64,000 nt of DNA from JBPOFM01 sp051252455 (GTDB lineage Bacteria > Bacteroidota > Bacteroidia > Flavobacteriales > Flavobacteriaceae). The notes below the pieces were generated by a model. That model was not told where the DNA came from. It made no database searches and was given only the letters and a program-made list of their open reading frames with translations. Location: contig JBPOFM010000005.1 in NCBI GenBank assembly GCA_051252455.1, positions 1-64,000 on the forward strand, given 5' to 3'. This document shows, piece after piece, positions 42,974-51,749 of this stretch. The number at the start of each line of letters is the position of its first letter. Position 1 is the first letter of the stretch. The translations under genes and the position numbers were made by a program.

Positions 42974-43828
42974 CTATAGAATTTTGATTATTTGATCATA
43001 ACGTTTCTTTTCCGAAATGATATTCACCTCCATCAATTCATTTTGTATGTTGGAAATCATCTTTTCATTCATGCTATTTTGAGACCATTCGGTTAAGGAT
43101 AGCCATTCTTGAACATCTTGCAATTTTTGACCATAGCGATTTGCAATCGTTTGATCGATACTCGGTATTTCCTTAAATTCAGTCGTAGTATTATTGATGA
43201 TCTCTAAAATCATTTTGACATCAGCCGCATTAGTCTCTAAAAACTCATCTCGGACTGCCACAACAAAACAAGGCCAAGGGGTTGGTAAGGTGCCAATACA
43301 GCGAAATACCTTCTCATCAACCAATGGTTTGGTCATAAAACGTTCCCACATAAAATAATCGGCATCGCCATTAGTCAGCGCTTTAACGGCACCATCCAAA
43401 TCCTGTATCACCTCAAACTTTAGATCCTTTTCAAGATCCCAATTATTGTTTTCGGCATTGATATAGGCCATTAAATGAGATCCTGAACCATATCTGCTAA
43501 TGGCTGCGCGTTTACCTTTCAGGTCGGCAACCGTTTTGTAATTGGAATCGTGTGCAACATGTATCCCCCAAATAAGAGGCGATTGTACAAAGGTTTGAAC
43601 AATTTTACTTGGATTGCCTTCAACAATATCCTTGATGATGCCTTCGGTAAGAATAACAGCCATATCTATGTCGCCTTCTCTCAAAGCCTTTGTCATTTGG
43701 CCAGTACCTCCCGGATAGTCTTCCCATCGTAGATTAATTCCTTCTGCTTTATATTCACCATTTTTAAGCGTCAAATACCAAGCTAGATTAAAATGTTCTG
43801 GAACACCACCTATTTTTATTGTTTTCAA
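42974..43828 (-). CDS. Substrate-binding-protein-fold protein lacking a signal peptide (NMT1/SsuA-like)
   Basis: 284 aa. It has the type 2 periplasmic binding protein fold used for riboflavin, thiamine precursor or sulfonate ABC systems: KIGGVPEHFNLAWYLTLKNG at the start, EGINLRWEDYPGGTGQMTKAL (about residue 33), AVILTEGII, and LKGKRAAISRYGSGSHLMAYI (about 105). There is no signal peptide or lipobox, and no permease or ATPase is adjacent, so it is probably cytosolic. It may be a metabolite sensor or a THI5/MqnA-like enzyme rather than a transporter component. Confidence 0.8.
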   Translation of the reverse strand: MKTIKIGGVPEHFNLAWYLTLKNGEYKAEGINLRWEDYPGGTGQMTKALREGDIDMAVILTEGIIKDIVEGNPSKIVQTFVQSPLIWGIHVAHDSNYKTVADLKGKRAAISRYGSGSHLMAYINAENNNWDLEKDLKFEVIQDLDGAVKALTNGDADYFMWERFMTKPLVDEKVFRCIGTLPTPWPCFVVAVRDEFLETNAADVKMILEIINNTTTEFKEIPSIDQTIANRYGQKLQDVQEWLSLTEWSQNSMNEKMISNIQNELMEVNIISEKKRYDQIIKIL

Positions 43829-43911
43829 TACTATCGTTTTTCTTACAAAGGCTTTTTAGGGCCAAGCTTTAATTAATATATTTTAATATAAATCGTAACC
43901 AAATGATTACG

Positions 43912-44781
43912 TTAAATTGTTAATTTATCTAATGTATAAACAATCAGATCATTTACCACTTTTTTACTGTCTTGAGTAAATTCTCCTGTGGCTCTATTTG
44001 CAATAATTGCATTCATAGAAAGCGCTCTATGCCCCAAAAGCTTTGACAATCCATAAATACCCGCAGTTTCCATTTCTAGATTCGTAATGGGCATGCCATC
44101 ATAATTGAAGTTAGCGAGTTTGTCATTTAACGAATCATCCTGAATTGGTAGTCGCAGTATTCTCCCTTGGGGACCATAAAAACCAACGTTTGTGGCTGTA
44201 AATCCGCGGTGTGTCTTGTTTGAGCTAAATTGTTTCAATAGATCATCATCACATTTCACAACATACGGTTTTGATTTTAAAGGAGACCAATTTGTATGTC
44301 TTACCAAAGATTCAGAAATTTCATTAAACTGAAATTCTTCACTTTTATAAAAATGAAGTAAACTATCAAAACCTACCGCATACTCACTGATTAAGAATGA
44401 GTTGATTGGAATATCTTTTTGAATGGATCCAGAGGTCCCAATTCTAATGATATCAAGAGTCGTTAATTCTGATTTAATTTCTCGTTTTTCCAAATCGATA
44501 TTCACCAAGGCATCCAATTCGTTAAAAACAATGTCAATATTGTCGGTTCCAATACCTGTAGATATTACAGTGATCCGTTTTCCTTTATACGTTCCTGTCT
44601 GCGTATGGAATTCTCGCTTTTTGGTTTGAAACTCTATGGTATCAAAATGCTTGGTGACTGTATCCACACGATCGGGATCACCTACAGTAATGACGGTATT
44701 TGCAAGATGCTCTGGGCGCAAATTAAGATGATAAACACTCCCATCTGGATTGATAATAAGTTCTGATGCTGCTATTGGCAT
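43912..44781 (-). CDS. Nucleoside (uridine-type) phosphorylase
   Basis: 289 aa of the PNP/UDP family. It cleaves nucleosides to base and ribose 1-phosphate. The VGDPDRVDTV phosphate-binding loop (about residue 33), ISTGIGTDNIDIV (about 73), IRIGTSGSIQKDI (about 110) and NLEMETAGIYGLSKLLGHRA (about 230) with the nucleoside-binding Glu-Met-Glu are seen. It overlaps the DUF1835 stop by 1 nt, so it is the last gene of the SUI1-DUF1835 operon. Confidence 0.9.
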   Translation of the reverse strand: MPIAASELIINPDGSVYHLNLRPEHLANTVITVGDPDRVDTVTKHFDTIEFQTKKREFHTQTGTYKGKRITVISTGIGTDNIDIVFNELDALVNIDLEKREIKSELTTLDIIRIGTSGSIQKDIPINSFLISEYAVGFDSLLHFYKSEEFQFNEISESLVRHTNWSPLKSKPYVVKCDDDLLKQFSSNKTHRGFTATNVGFYGPQGRILRLPIQDDSLNDKLANFNYDGMPITNLEMETAGIYGLSKLLGHRALSMNAIIANRATGEFTQDSKKVVNDLIVYTLDKLTI

Positions 44782-45710
44782 TATACTGTTTTTATAAGTT
44801 TGTTTTGTGTCATACTGAAATGAAAATCATACTTTTTAATGCCTCCAAAATACATATGACTTTTTAGTTCGGACGAAAAATTATGATGTCCAAGAATGGC
44901 TTCGTGTCCCGATCTATTTAGTTTTATGCTCTTTTCGTTCTCATCAAAAAAACGAGATAATTTTTCAATGATTCTATTAAACTGGATATCTCCATACCCA
45001 AAATATCCTTGGTAATTCAAGGCATAACCCAGTAAATGCTGTTTCGATTTAATATCATAGTCTTTAACAATGTTGAGAATGTTCAGTTCCAATCCTGCCA
45101 AACCAGTTTTAGAATCTGGAAATCGTTGCAAATGCGCTTTAAGACAATTACTTAAATATGGAAATGATGATTTCTTTACAATATCGGGTTTGAATAAATT
45201 ATGATCCTTACCACAATACGTTTTCCATAGAGATTTCATCAAATCAATATCTTCATCAGATAATTTGATTTTAGCGTCATAATGCTTTTGGAGTTGAGAT
45301 GGCTTCAATTCAGACAAGGCTTTTAATTCTTTTTCGCCTTCAACACGACCACTACAAACCAAATAGAGAGGAAGTTTTAGATTTTTTTGTTGAATTAAAC
45401 TGATAACAGCCATGAGATTGATATGACAAAATAAGTCAAATTCAAACCAAAGAGCAATCTCTGAATACGGCTCTAAATGATTTAGAACATCTATTTCTCT
45501 TCTGAATTCTTCTTCATTGACTTCAATATTATAAAAATCATGAAGAAAGGATTTCCTTATTTCAAAAAATTCATCAGAATCAATAACCTCGGTCGTGGGG
45601 CCTTCACAAAGCATTTCCTGCCAAGTCAGGATATCACCAGTGAAACCCAATTCATTCAGATAATTGGTCAGACTATGACCATTGGTAATATGAAGTGTTT
45701 GCTTTTTCAA
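44781..45710 (-). CDS. DUF1835 domain protein
   Basis: 309 aa, cytoplasmic. The N-terminal LHITNGHSLTNYLNELGFTG and WQEMLCEGP motif, followed by the FWFEFDLFCHIN-like ALWFEFDLFCHINLM (about residue 85), are the signature of DUF1835. The C-terminal half is helical with GYALNYQGYFGYGD. Function is unknown. It begins immediately after the SUI1 stop codon and overlaps the phosphorylase by 1 nt, so the three are translated from one message. Confidence 0.8.
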   Translation of the reverse strand: MKKQTLHITNGHSLTNYLNELGFTGDILTWQEMLCEGPTTEVIDSDEFFEIRKSFLHDFYNIEVNEEEFRREIDVLNHLEPYSEIALWFEFDLFCHINLMAVISLIQQKNLKLPLYLVCSGRVEGEKELKALSELKPSQLQKHYDAKIKLSDEDIDLMKSLWKTYCGKDHNLFKPDIVKKSSFPYLSNCLKAHLQRFPDSKTGLAGLELNILNIVKDYDIKSKQHLLGYALNYQGYFGYGDIQFNRIIEKLSRFFDENEKSIKLNRSGHEAILGHHNFSSELKSHMYFGGIKKYDFHFSMTQNKLIKTV

Positions 45711-46037
45711 TTATCCTCCAACACGTTTGACGTTAAATCCTTTTTCCTTTAGGATTTCCATAATTTTTTCTCTATAATCGCCTTGAATGATAATTTTGTC
45801 GTCTTTAAAACTTCCGCCAACACTCAATGTCGTTTTCAACTCTTTAACTAATAATTTAAAATCTTCTGTCGCACCTGTATAGCCTTCGAGAATGGTAATA
45901 GGTTTTCCTTTGCGCTTCTCGTATTTACAAATAATAGGATCATCTTGAAGCCAAATATCGGAAACAGCTTCGGTTTCTTCATTGATTTCAGGAGTATGCT
46001 CTGGGAATAAATTTTTCAGCTGATCTTTTAGATCCAT
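45711..46037 (-). CDS. SUI1/eIF1-like translation initiation factor (YciH family)
   Basis: 108 aa. An acidic N-terminus is followed by the SUI1 fold (about residues 38-106) with RKGKPITILEGYTGATEDFK and LKTTLSVGGSFKDDKIIIQGD, including the basic loop that contacts the ribosomal P site. Such proteins in bacteria are optional fidelity factors in start-codon selection. The upstream spacer (46038-46128) is a heptamer-periodic tract. Confidence 0.9.
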   Translation of the reverse strand: MDLKDQLKNLFPEHTPEINEETEAVSDIWLQDDPIICKYEKRKGKPITILEGYTGATEDFKLLVKELKTTLSVGGSFKDDKIIIQGDYREKIMEILKEKGFNVKRVGG

Positions 46038-46128
46038 ATTTTTTAGTCTTCAATATTCAGTCTGCAATATTCAGTCTTCACATATAGGCCTACAGATGGT
46101 CTGCCCATTGAAAACTGTGGACTGCCGA
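46038..46128 (-). repeat. Heptamer-periodic spacer upstream of the SUI1 gene
   Basis: From about 46051 the sequence divides into 7-nt blocks to the stop of the oxygenase gene: caatatt, cagtctg, caatatt, cagtctt, cacatat, aggccta, cagatgg, tctgccc, attgaaa, actgtgg, actgccg. Period is conserved while composition drifts, unlike the A/C-rich tracts at 3753 and 4927. Confidence 0.75.
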
Positions 46129-47079
46129 CTATTTCTTTATCAATCCTAATTCAACTAAACGCTCGTGCAAAAATTCACCGGCAGTGATATCCTCAAATTG
46201 TTTTGGATTGTTTTCGTCAATACAGCTTTCTAAAACATCTAGTTTCATTTCACTGATTGGATGCATAAAAAATGGAATCGAGTAACGAGAAGTTCCCCAC
46301 AATTCTCTGGGCGGATTGATAACTTGATGAATGGTAGATTTCAATCTATTGTTGGTATGCCTTGACAACATATCACCTACGTTGATCATCAATTCGTCTG
46401 GTTCAGCAATGGCATCCACCCATTCGCCTTTGTTATTTTTAACCTGAAGTCCACGTCCTTGAGCTCCCATTAATAAAGTAATCAAGTTGATGTCCCCATG
46501 TGCTGCAGCGCGAACGGCATCTTTTGGCTCTTCTTTGATTGGTGGATAATGAATTGGTCTTAAAATTGAATTTCCATTATGAATATATTTATCGAAATAG
46601 GTTTCTTCTAATTCAAGGTGCAATGCCAAGGCTCTTAATACATATTTAGCTGTTTTTTCGAGCATCGCATAAGTTTCCTTGCCAGCTGCGTTAAAATGCG
46701 CCAATTCGTTAACAGTTACATTTTCAGGATATTCTTTCGCGCGTTCAGGATCGTCTTCAACATATTGCCCAAAATGCCAGAACTCTTTTAAATCGCCTTC
46801 TTTTTTCCCTTTTGCACTTTCTTTACCAAAGGAAATATAACCTCGTTGCCCGCCGATACCTGGTATTTCATATTTTTCTTTTACTTCCAGAGGCAATGAG
46901 AAAAAATTTTTAACTTCACTATATAAGGTCTCTACTAATTTTTCATCTAAAAAATGACCTTTTAGGGCGACGAAGCCAATTTCTTCATAGGCTTTCCCAA
47001 TTTCATCAATGAATTTTTGTTTTCTTACAGGATCTCCTGATAGAAAATCCTGAAGATTAACACTTGGTATCGCATTCAT
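46129..47079 (-). CDS. 2-oxoglutarate/Fe(II)-type oxygenase, isopenicillin-N-synthase family
   Basis: 316 aa. The N-terminal DIOX_N domain (IPSVNLQDFLSGDP, then EEIGFVALKGHFL) is followed by the double-stranded beta-helix with the Fe triad: HGD (about residue 188), the distal His in STIHQVINPP (about 250) and the co-substrate Arg in SRYSIPFF. Members include IPNS, ACC oxidase and many uncharacterised bacterial dioxygenases; the ligand is not predictable. It is the first gene of a minus-strand run and has its own promoter (47110-47117). A 91-nt heptamer tract follows. Confidence 0.88.
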   Translation of the reverse strand: MNAIPSVNLQDFLSGDPVRKQKFIDEIGKAYEEIGFVALKGHFLDEKLVETLYSEVKNFFSLPLEVKEKYEIPGIGGQRGYISFGKESAKGKKEGDLKEFWHFGQYVEDDPERAKEYPENVTVNELAHFNAAGKETYAMLEKTAKYVLRALALHLELEETYFDKYIHNGNSILRPIHYPPIKEEPKDAVRAAAHGDINLITLLMGAQGRGLQVKNNKGEWVDAIAEPDELMINVGDMLSRHTNNRLKSTIHQVINPPRELWGTSRYSIPFFMHPISEMKLDVLESCIDENNPKQFEDITAGEFLHERLVELGLIKK

Positions 47080-47109
47080 AATATCTCTATTTTAATTTAT
47101 TACTACCTA

Positions 47110-47138
47110 CAAAAATAAGGAAAATAACAATAAAACAA
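47110..47138 (-). promoter_or_regulatory. Promoter (-7 and possible -33) for the oxygenase gene
   Basis: Minus strand TATTTTTG (47117-47110) matches TAnnTTTG, with TTG at 47138-47136 about 18 nt upstream. The start codon is 30 nt downstream of the -7 element. Confidence 0.55.
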
Positions 47139-47196
47139 GCATGTTGCAGGCGCTTAAAAAAAAGAGTCTTAACCGTCAATGCAAGCTATTTTTAGT

Positions 47197-47204
47197 TACT
47201 TTTG
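47197..47204 (+). promoter_or_regulatory. -7 promoter element for the E1 dehydrogenase gene
   Basis: TACTTTTG matches TAnnTTTG, 29 nt before the ATG at 47234. It lies downstream of the alternative start at 47141, which argues for the later start. Confidence 0.55.
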
Positions 47205-47233
47205 AGTTTTTATACGTAATATTTAAAACCATC

Positions 47234-49234
47234 ATGCTAACACCAATAAAGAACCATATAAGCTACGAAAAAAGAAATTTAGACGATAGAATACTTTTGC
47301 AACTCTACAAAAACATGTTGAAACCTCGCTTGATTGAGGAGAAGATGCTAATATTATTGCGCCAAGGTAAAGTGTCTAAATGGTTTTCCGGTATTGGTCA
47401 AGAAGCCATATCTGTAGGTGTAACTATGGCGCTACAAAATAATGAATATATCCTACCGATGCACCGGAACCTTGGGGTGTTTACAACACGAAATATCCCA
47501 TTAGCACGATTGTTCAGCCAATGGCAAGGAAAAGCAAATGGTTTTACTAAAGGAAGGGATCGTTCGTTTCATTTTGGGACCCAAGAATACCACATTGTAG
47601 GTATGATATCCCATCTAGGACCACAACTTGGGGTTGCTGATGGTATTGCTCTAGCAAGCAATTTGAAAGGAAAAAATCAAGTAACTGCAGTTTTTACAGG
47701 CGAAGGTGGGACAAGCGAAGGCGATTTCCATGAAGCCCTGAATGTAGCTTCTGTTTGGCAATTGCCAGTCATTTTTTGTATTGAAAATAATGGGTATGGT
47801 CTTTCCACACCGACCAACGAACAATACAATTGCAAAGATTTAGCGGATAAAGGGAAAGGTTATGGCATAGACTCATTTATTATTGATGGGAATAATATAA
47901 TTGAGGTATATACTAAAGTGTTGAAACTAGCCGAAAGTGTTCGCAAACGTCCAAGACCTATTCTTTTGGAATTTAAAACCTTTAGAATGCGTGGACATGA
48001 AGAGGCGAGTGGTACCAAATATGTGCCAGCAGAATTGATGGCCACATGGGAATCCAAGGATCCTCTGGTGAATTTCAGAAACTACTTAATGTCTGAAAAG
48101 GTTCTCACCACAACAAAAGATGAAGACTTTCATCACGAAATTAAAGCAGAAATTGAGGAAGGTTTAAAGTCAGCCTTTGAAGAACAGATTATCCTTCCTG
48201 TTGAAAGCGTAGAGTTAAATGATGTATATAAACATTTTGAATATCAGCATTTTGAATCAAAATCAAACAAAGTAGAAATTCGCTTTATCGATGCCGTTTC
48301 ACAAGGTTTGAGACAATCCATGCAGCGACATAAAGATTTGGTCATAATGGGCCAGGATGTCGCAGAATATGGTGGTGTATTTAAAATAACCGATGGCTTT
48401 TTAGAAGAGTTTGGAAAAGAGCGTGTACGAAATACTCCAATTTGCGAATCGGCGATTGTTGAAACCGCGATGGGATTATCCATTGCTGGAATGAAATCGG
48501 TTGTCGAAATGCAATTTGCGGATTTTGTGAGCTCTGGATTCAACCCGATTGTCAATTATTTAGCGAAATCACATTACAGATGGAATGAAAAAGCGGATGT
48601 GGTGGTTAGAATGCCATGCGGTGCTGGTGTTGCAGCTGGGCCGTTTCACTCACAGACTAATGAGGCTTGGTTTACAAAAACTCCAGGACTAAAAGTTGTG
48701 TATCCAGCATTTCCGTATGATGCCAAAGGATTATTGGCAACCGCCATCAATGATCCAAATCCTGTTCTTTATTTTGAGCACAAAGCACTGTATAGAACCA
48801 TTCGTCAAGAAGTTCCGACTGATTATTTTACCATTCCCTTTGGAAAAGCTTCTCTTTTAAAAGAAGGAAATGACATAACGATTATTACTTATGGTGCGGG
48901 CGTTCATTGGGCTTTGGAAACTTTGGATAAAAATGACGATATCAAGGCAGACTTAATTGACTTGAGAAGCTTGCAGCCTTTGGATACTGAATCGATTTAT
49001 AAATCAGTTAAAAAAACGGGACGTGCCATCATACTTCAAGAAGATTCAATGTTTGGTGGTATTGCAAGTGATTTGTCTGCACTGATTATGGAAAATTGTT
49101 TCGAACATCTCGATGCACCAGTCAAGCGTGTTGCAAGTATGGAGACTCCGATTCCGTTTATTAATCAATTGGAAGACCAATATTTGGCGAAAGGAAAATT
49201 TGAAGCTGGATTAAGGGAAGTTTTGGAGTACTGA
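47234..49234 (+). CDS. Fused alpha/beta E1 subunit of a branched-chain 2-oxoacid (or pyruvate-type) dehydrogenase
   Basis: 666 aa from the ATG at 47234. Residues of about 20-330 are the TPP-binding E1-alpha part: SGIGQEAISVGV, then GEGGTSEGDFHEALN with the TPP Gly-Asp-Gly-like loop and IENNGYGLSTPT. Residues 345-660 are the E1-beta part: GQDVAEYGGVFKIT, RVRNTPICESAIVETAMGLS, and DLRSLQPLDTESI. Separate alpha and beta genes are usual; the fusion is common in Bacteroidota. With E2 and E3 (not in window) it decarboxylates 2-oxoacids such as 2-oxoisovalerate. A lipoprotein gene follows after 32 nt. Confidence 0.9.
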   Translation: MLTPIKNHISYEKRNLDDRILLQLYKNMLKPRLIEEKMLILLRQGKVSKWFSGIGQEAISVGVTMALQNNEYILPMHRNLGVFTTRNIPLARLFSQWQGKANGFTKGRDRSFHFGTQEYHIVGMISHLGPQLGVADGIALASNLKGKNQVTAVFTGEGGTSEGDFHEALNVASVWQLPVIFCIENNGYGLSTPTNEQYNCKDLADKGKGYGIDSFIIDGNNIIEVYTKVLKLAESVRKRPRPILLEFKTFRMRGHEEASGTKYVPAELMATWESKDPLVNFRNYLMSEKVLTTTKDEDFHHEIKAEIEEGLKSAFEEQIILPVESVELNDVYKHFEYQHFESKSNKVEIRFIDAVSQGLRQSMQRHKDLVIMGQDVAEYGGVFKITDGFLEEFGKERVRNTPICESAIVETAMGLSIAGMKSVVEMQFADFVSSGFNPIVNYLAKSHYRWNEKADVVVRMPCGAGVAAGPFHSQTNEAWFTKTPGLKVVYPAFPYDAKGLLATAINDPNPVLYFEHKALYRTIRQEVPTDYFTIPFGKASLLKEGNDITIITYGAGVHWALETLDKNDDIKADLIDLRSLQPLDTESIYKSVKKTGRAIILQEDSMFGGIASDLSALIMENCFEHLDAPVKRVASMETPIPFINQLEDQYLAKGKFEAGLREVLEY

Positions 49235-49266
49235 TTTATTACAGTTCGCCACATAGACGAATAAAC

Positions 49267-49827
49267 ATGAAAAATATAGTATGGATTATCTTAATAGCAT
49301 TGTTTATCGTTGGATGTAAAAGCAGAAATGACCAACAGTTTGCAGAATTAATTCAAGATTCGAGTGAAATTTTCTTTCAAGTCCAATCGACCGATAAAGA
49401 AGATCTTGAATATTATGAGGACGGTATCATTCCTTGGATTTCAATTCAAAATTCAAAAGCCGAAATTGAGCATTTAATAGGTAAAGATCAAGTAGTTATT
49501 CATGAAAGAAATGTTCTTTTAATTATTGATTATCCGTTAAATGAACCTGTTGAAATCAATATACGGTCAAACGATCAAAAAGGTTTTACCAGAAAGGAAT
49601 TGATTGAAAAAATAAGCGAAGAATATTTTCGTATTTATGCTGAAGAAGAGGAAAGTGCTACTACCAAAACAATCCCTATTGATGAGCGAAAAACGATAAT
49701 TAATAGAAATCAAACAGATGGGGTCTATGGAATCTGGGGACACGACCTTGCTGATTTGGTCTTGTCATCAATTATAGTTACCCATAAGAATGGAGACGTG
49801 TTTTTGGAATTAATAATAGAATCCTAA
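49267..49827 (+). CDS. Lipoprotein of unknown function
   Basis: 186 aa with signal peptide and lipobox FIVGC (Cys near residue 17). The mature part is acidic with alternating strands. A central IIDYPLNEPVEINIRSND segment and the C-terminal GIWGHDLADLVLSSIIV resemble small periplasmic domain proteins, but I recognise no family. It follows the E1 gene by 32 nt in the same direction and is convergent with the dipeptidase gene (1 nt apart at the ends). Confidence 0.65.
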   Translation: MKNIVWIILIALFIVGCKSRNDQQFAELIQDSSEIFFQVQSTDKEDLEYYEDGIIPWISIQNSKAEIEHLIGKDQVVIHERNVLLIIDYPLNEPVEINIRSNDQKGFTRKELIEKISEEYFRIYAEEEESATTKTIPIDERKTIINRNQTDGVYGIWGHDLADLVLSSIIVTHKNGDVFLELIIES

Positions 49828-51147
49828 TTAACCTTTAGTTTTCAATCCATTAGCCACCGCCTGAACTTCATCCAAAACTCGCAATAAATTGCCAGACCAC
49901 AACAATGCAATTTCATCTTCAGTATAACCACGTTTGACTAGTTCAAGCGTCACATTGAATGTTTCTGAAGCATCTTGCCACCCTTCGATGCCACCACCAC
50001 CATCAAAATCACTACTGATACCAACGTGCTCAATACCAATTTTCTTGACTAAATAATCGATGTGATCCACAAAATCCGCAACATCAACGGCAGGAGGAAG
50101 TTCTTTCAATTCTGCAAGACGTTTTTCAACTATCGGTTGCATGTCGTCCAAGACGTCATAGTAAGCACTGCGTGCAGCGGACGTCATATTCTTCAAATCT
50201 GAACGCTCCAAATAGGCTATGTTTTTTGTTTCTAAAATTTCCTTTTTAATTTTGGTTTCCACATCTGAACGTCTGTCGTGCTTCGCTGTATCTAAATAAG
50301 AAGAAAAAGCGACCGTCTGTACAACGCCACCATTCGCTTTCATCCATTCCAGTTGTTCATCATCCAAATTTCGGCTGTGATCACAAAGTGAACGTGCAGA
50401 AGAATGTGACGCGATAATTGGGGCCTTTGTGAGTTCAATCATTTGTTTCATGGCTTCTTTTGAAGGATGCGACACATCAATCATCATTCCGACTCTATTC
50501 ATTTCCTTAATGACGTCTTTGCCGAATTCGCTCAAGCCATTGTGAAGCCAGACATCATCTTCTTCGCCAGTATTGCTGTCACACAATTGGCTATGACCAT
50601 TGTGGGAAAGGGACATATAACGACCTCCAAGATTATAGAATTTTTCAACGTTTTTAATGTCTTTTCCAACAGGGTAACCATTTTCAATACCAATCATGGC
50701 TACTTTTTTACCAGATTTGACAATGCGTCGTACATCTTCAGAAGTGGTTGCTAATTCAATTTCGTTTGGCGCAATTGTTTCACAGAGTCTATGAATCGCA
50801 TCAAACTTTGAAATCGCATTATCGTAGGCTTTTTTATAACCTTCATCCGTTAGATCATCTTGACCAGTATAAACTACCAACCAAACGACATCCAATCCGC
50901 CTTCATTCATTTTCGGCAAAGTGACTTGAGAGTTTAAATCCTGGGTGTAATTTATAGAGTCCGTAAAGTTTTTGATATTTATGTCACAATGCGTGTCTAG
51001 AGTTATAACGTGTTCGTGAATTGCTTTTGCACGTTCGACTAGTGCTATGGAATCGTTCATAGTGGTTGATGTATCAGTTGTTTTAGAATCGTTTTTACAA
51101 GAAATAAAAGTGAGGATTAAGAAGCAAAGAAGGAATGGATTTTTCAT
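49828..51147 (-). CDS. Membrane dipeptidase (peptidase M19), lipoprotein
   Basis: 439 aa from the ATG at 51147; the longer frame from 51195 lacks a sensible signal. The signal peptide ends TFISC, giving a lipid-anchored enzyme. It is a binuclear zinc dipeptidase: LDTHCDI (about residue 52), the bridging Glu in MIGIENGYPVG, YMSLSHNGHSQLCDS, DVSHPSKEAMKQ and ASHSSARSLCDHSRN, and SDFDGGGGIEGW near 375. It hydrolyses dipeptides at the cell surface or periplasm. The 3D-domain gene is divergent with about 95 nt between starts. Confidence 0.92.
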   Translation of the reverse strand: MKNPFLLCFLILTFISCKNDSKTTDTSTTMNDSIALVERAKAIHEHVITLDTHCDINIKNFTDSINYTQDLNSQVTLPKMNEGGLDVVWLVVYTGQDDLTDEGYKKAYDNAISKFDAIHRLCETIAPNEIELATTSEDVRRIVKSGKKVAMIGIENGYPVGKDIKNVEKFYNLGGRYMSLSHNGHSQLCDSNTGEEDDVWLHNGLSEFGKDVIKEMNRVGMMIDVSHPSKEAMKQMIELTKAPIIASHSSARSLCDHSRNLDDEQLEWMKANGGVVQTVAFSSYLDTAKHDRRSDVETKIKKEILETKNIAYLERSDLKNMTSAARSAYYDVLDDMQPIVEKRLAELKELPPAVDVADFVDHIDYLVKKIGIEHVGISSDFDGGGGIEGWQDASETFNVTLELVKRGYTEDEIALLWSGNLLRVLDEVQAVANGLKTKG

Positions 51148-51241
51148 AAATAAAACGTTAATGTATGTCCGTGAAGTTACAAAAAAGCAAGACATTTTAA
51201 TTTATATCGTATATTTAAAATACAATCAAAACATTAAACCT

Positions 51242-51691
51242 TTGAAAATTACGCACTTAATTGTACTTGCTGCCATTTTTAGTATGAGCTTATTTGGCTG
51301 TGAAGATTCCCGAAACAATTCTGTTGTCAATAAGTATATATGGAAAACAACCGAGGTGACTGCGACCGCTTACAATTCTACGGTAAGCCAGACCAACCAC
51401 AATCCGCATATCGGGGCTTTTGGTGACAGTATAATACCGGGAATGAAATATATTGCAGTTTCCCGAGATTTATATCGAAAAGGATTGAAACACAATACGG
51501 CTGTTCGCATTCATGGTTTAAAAGGGCTTTATTTGGTGAAAGATAGAATGCCCTCAAGATGGAAGAACCGTATTGATATTTATATGGGAACAAATATTGA
51601 TTCCGCAAGACAGTGGGGACGAAAGAAAGTGAAAATCGATTATCGAATTGAATTGACAGAGCCAATAACCTCCGAAAAAACAACCGAATAA
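51242..51691 (+). CDS. 3D-domain lipoprotein (double-psi beta-barrel)
   Basis: About 149 aa from a TTG at 51242, which gives the lipoprotein signal LKITHLIVLAAIFSMSLFGC. ATG codons at 51047 and 51161 are possible but would overlap the dipeptidase leader. The mature part carries the 3D domain: VTATAYNSTVSQTN, GDSIIPGMKYIAVSRDL, VRIHGLKGLYLVKDRMPSRWKNRIDIYM, with the three Asp-type residues seen in MltA/RlpA-like folds. It probably acts on or binds peptidoglycan, but the catalytic Asp set should be checked. Confidence 0.8.
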   Translation: MKITHLIVLAAIFSMSLFGCEDSRNNSVVNKYIWKTTEVTATAYNSTVSQTNHNPHIGAFGDSIIPGMKYIAVSRDLYRKGLKHNTAVRIHGLKGLYLVKDRMPSRWKNRIDIYMGTNIDSARQWGRKKVKIDYRIELTEPITSEKTTE

Positions 51692-51749
51692 TCTGTTCTC
51701 ATAAGGTAAGCTCTCTAGAATAGATGATTATATGAAGCATAGAATTTAC

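Noticed and set aside
47141..47233. N-terminal extension of the E1 gene
   Set aside because: It precedes the -7 promoter element at 47197-47204 and has no homology to E1 proteins.
51047..51241. N-terminal extension of the 3D-domain gene
   Set aside because: Overlaps the divergent dipeptidase; the TTG at 51242 gives a proper lipoprotein signal.
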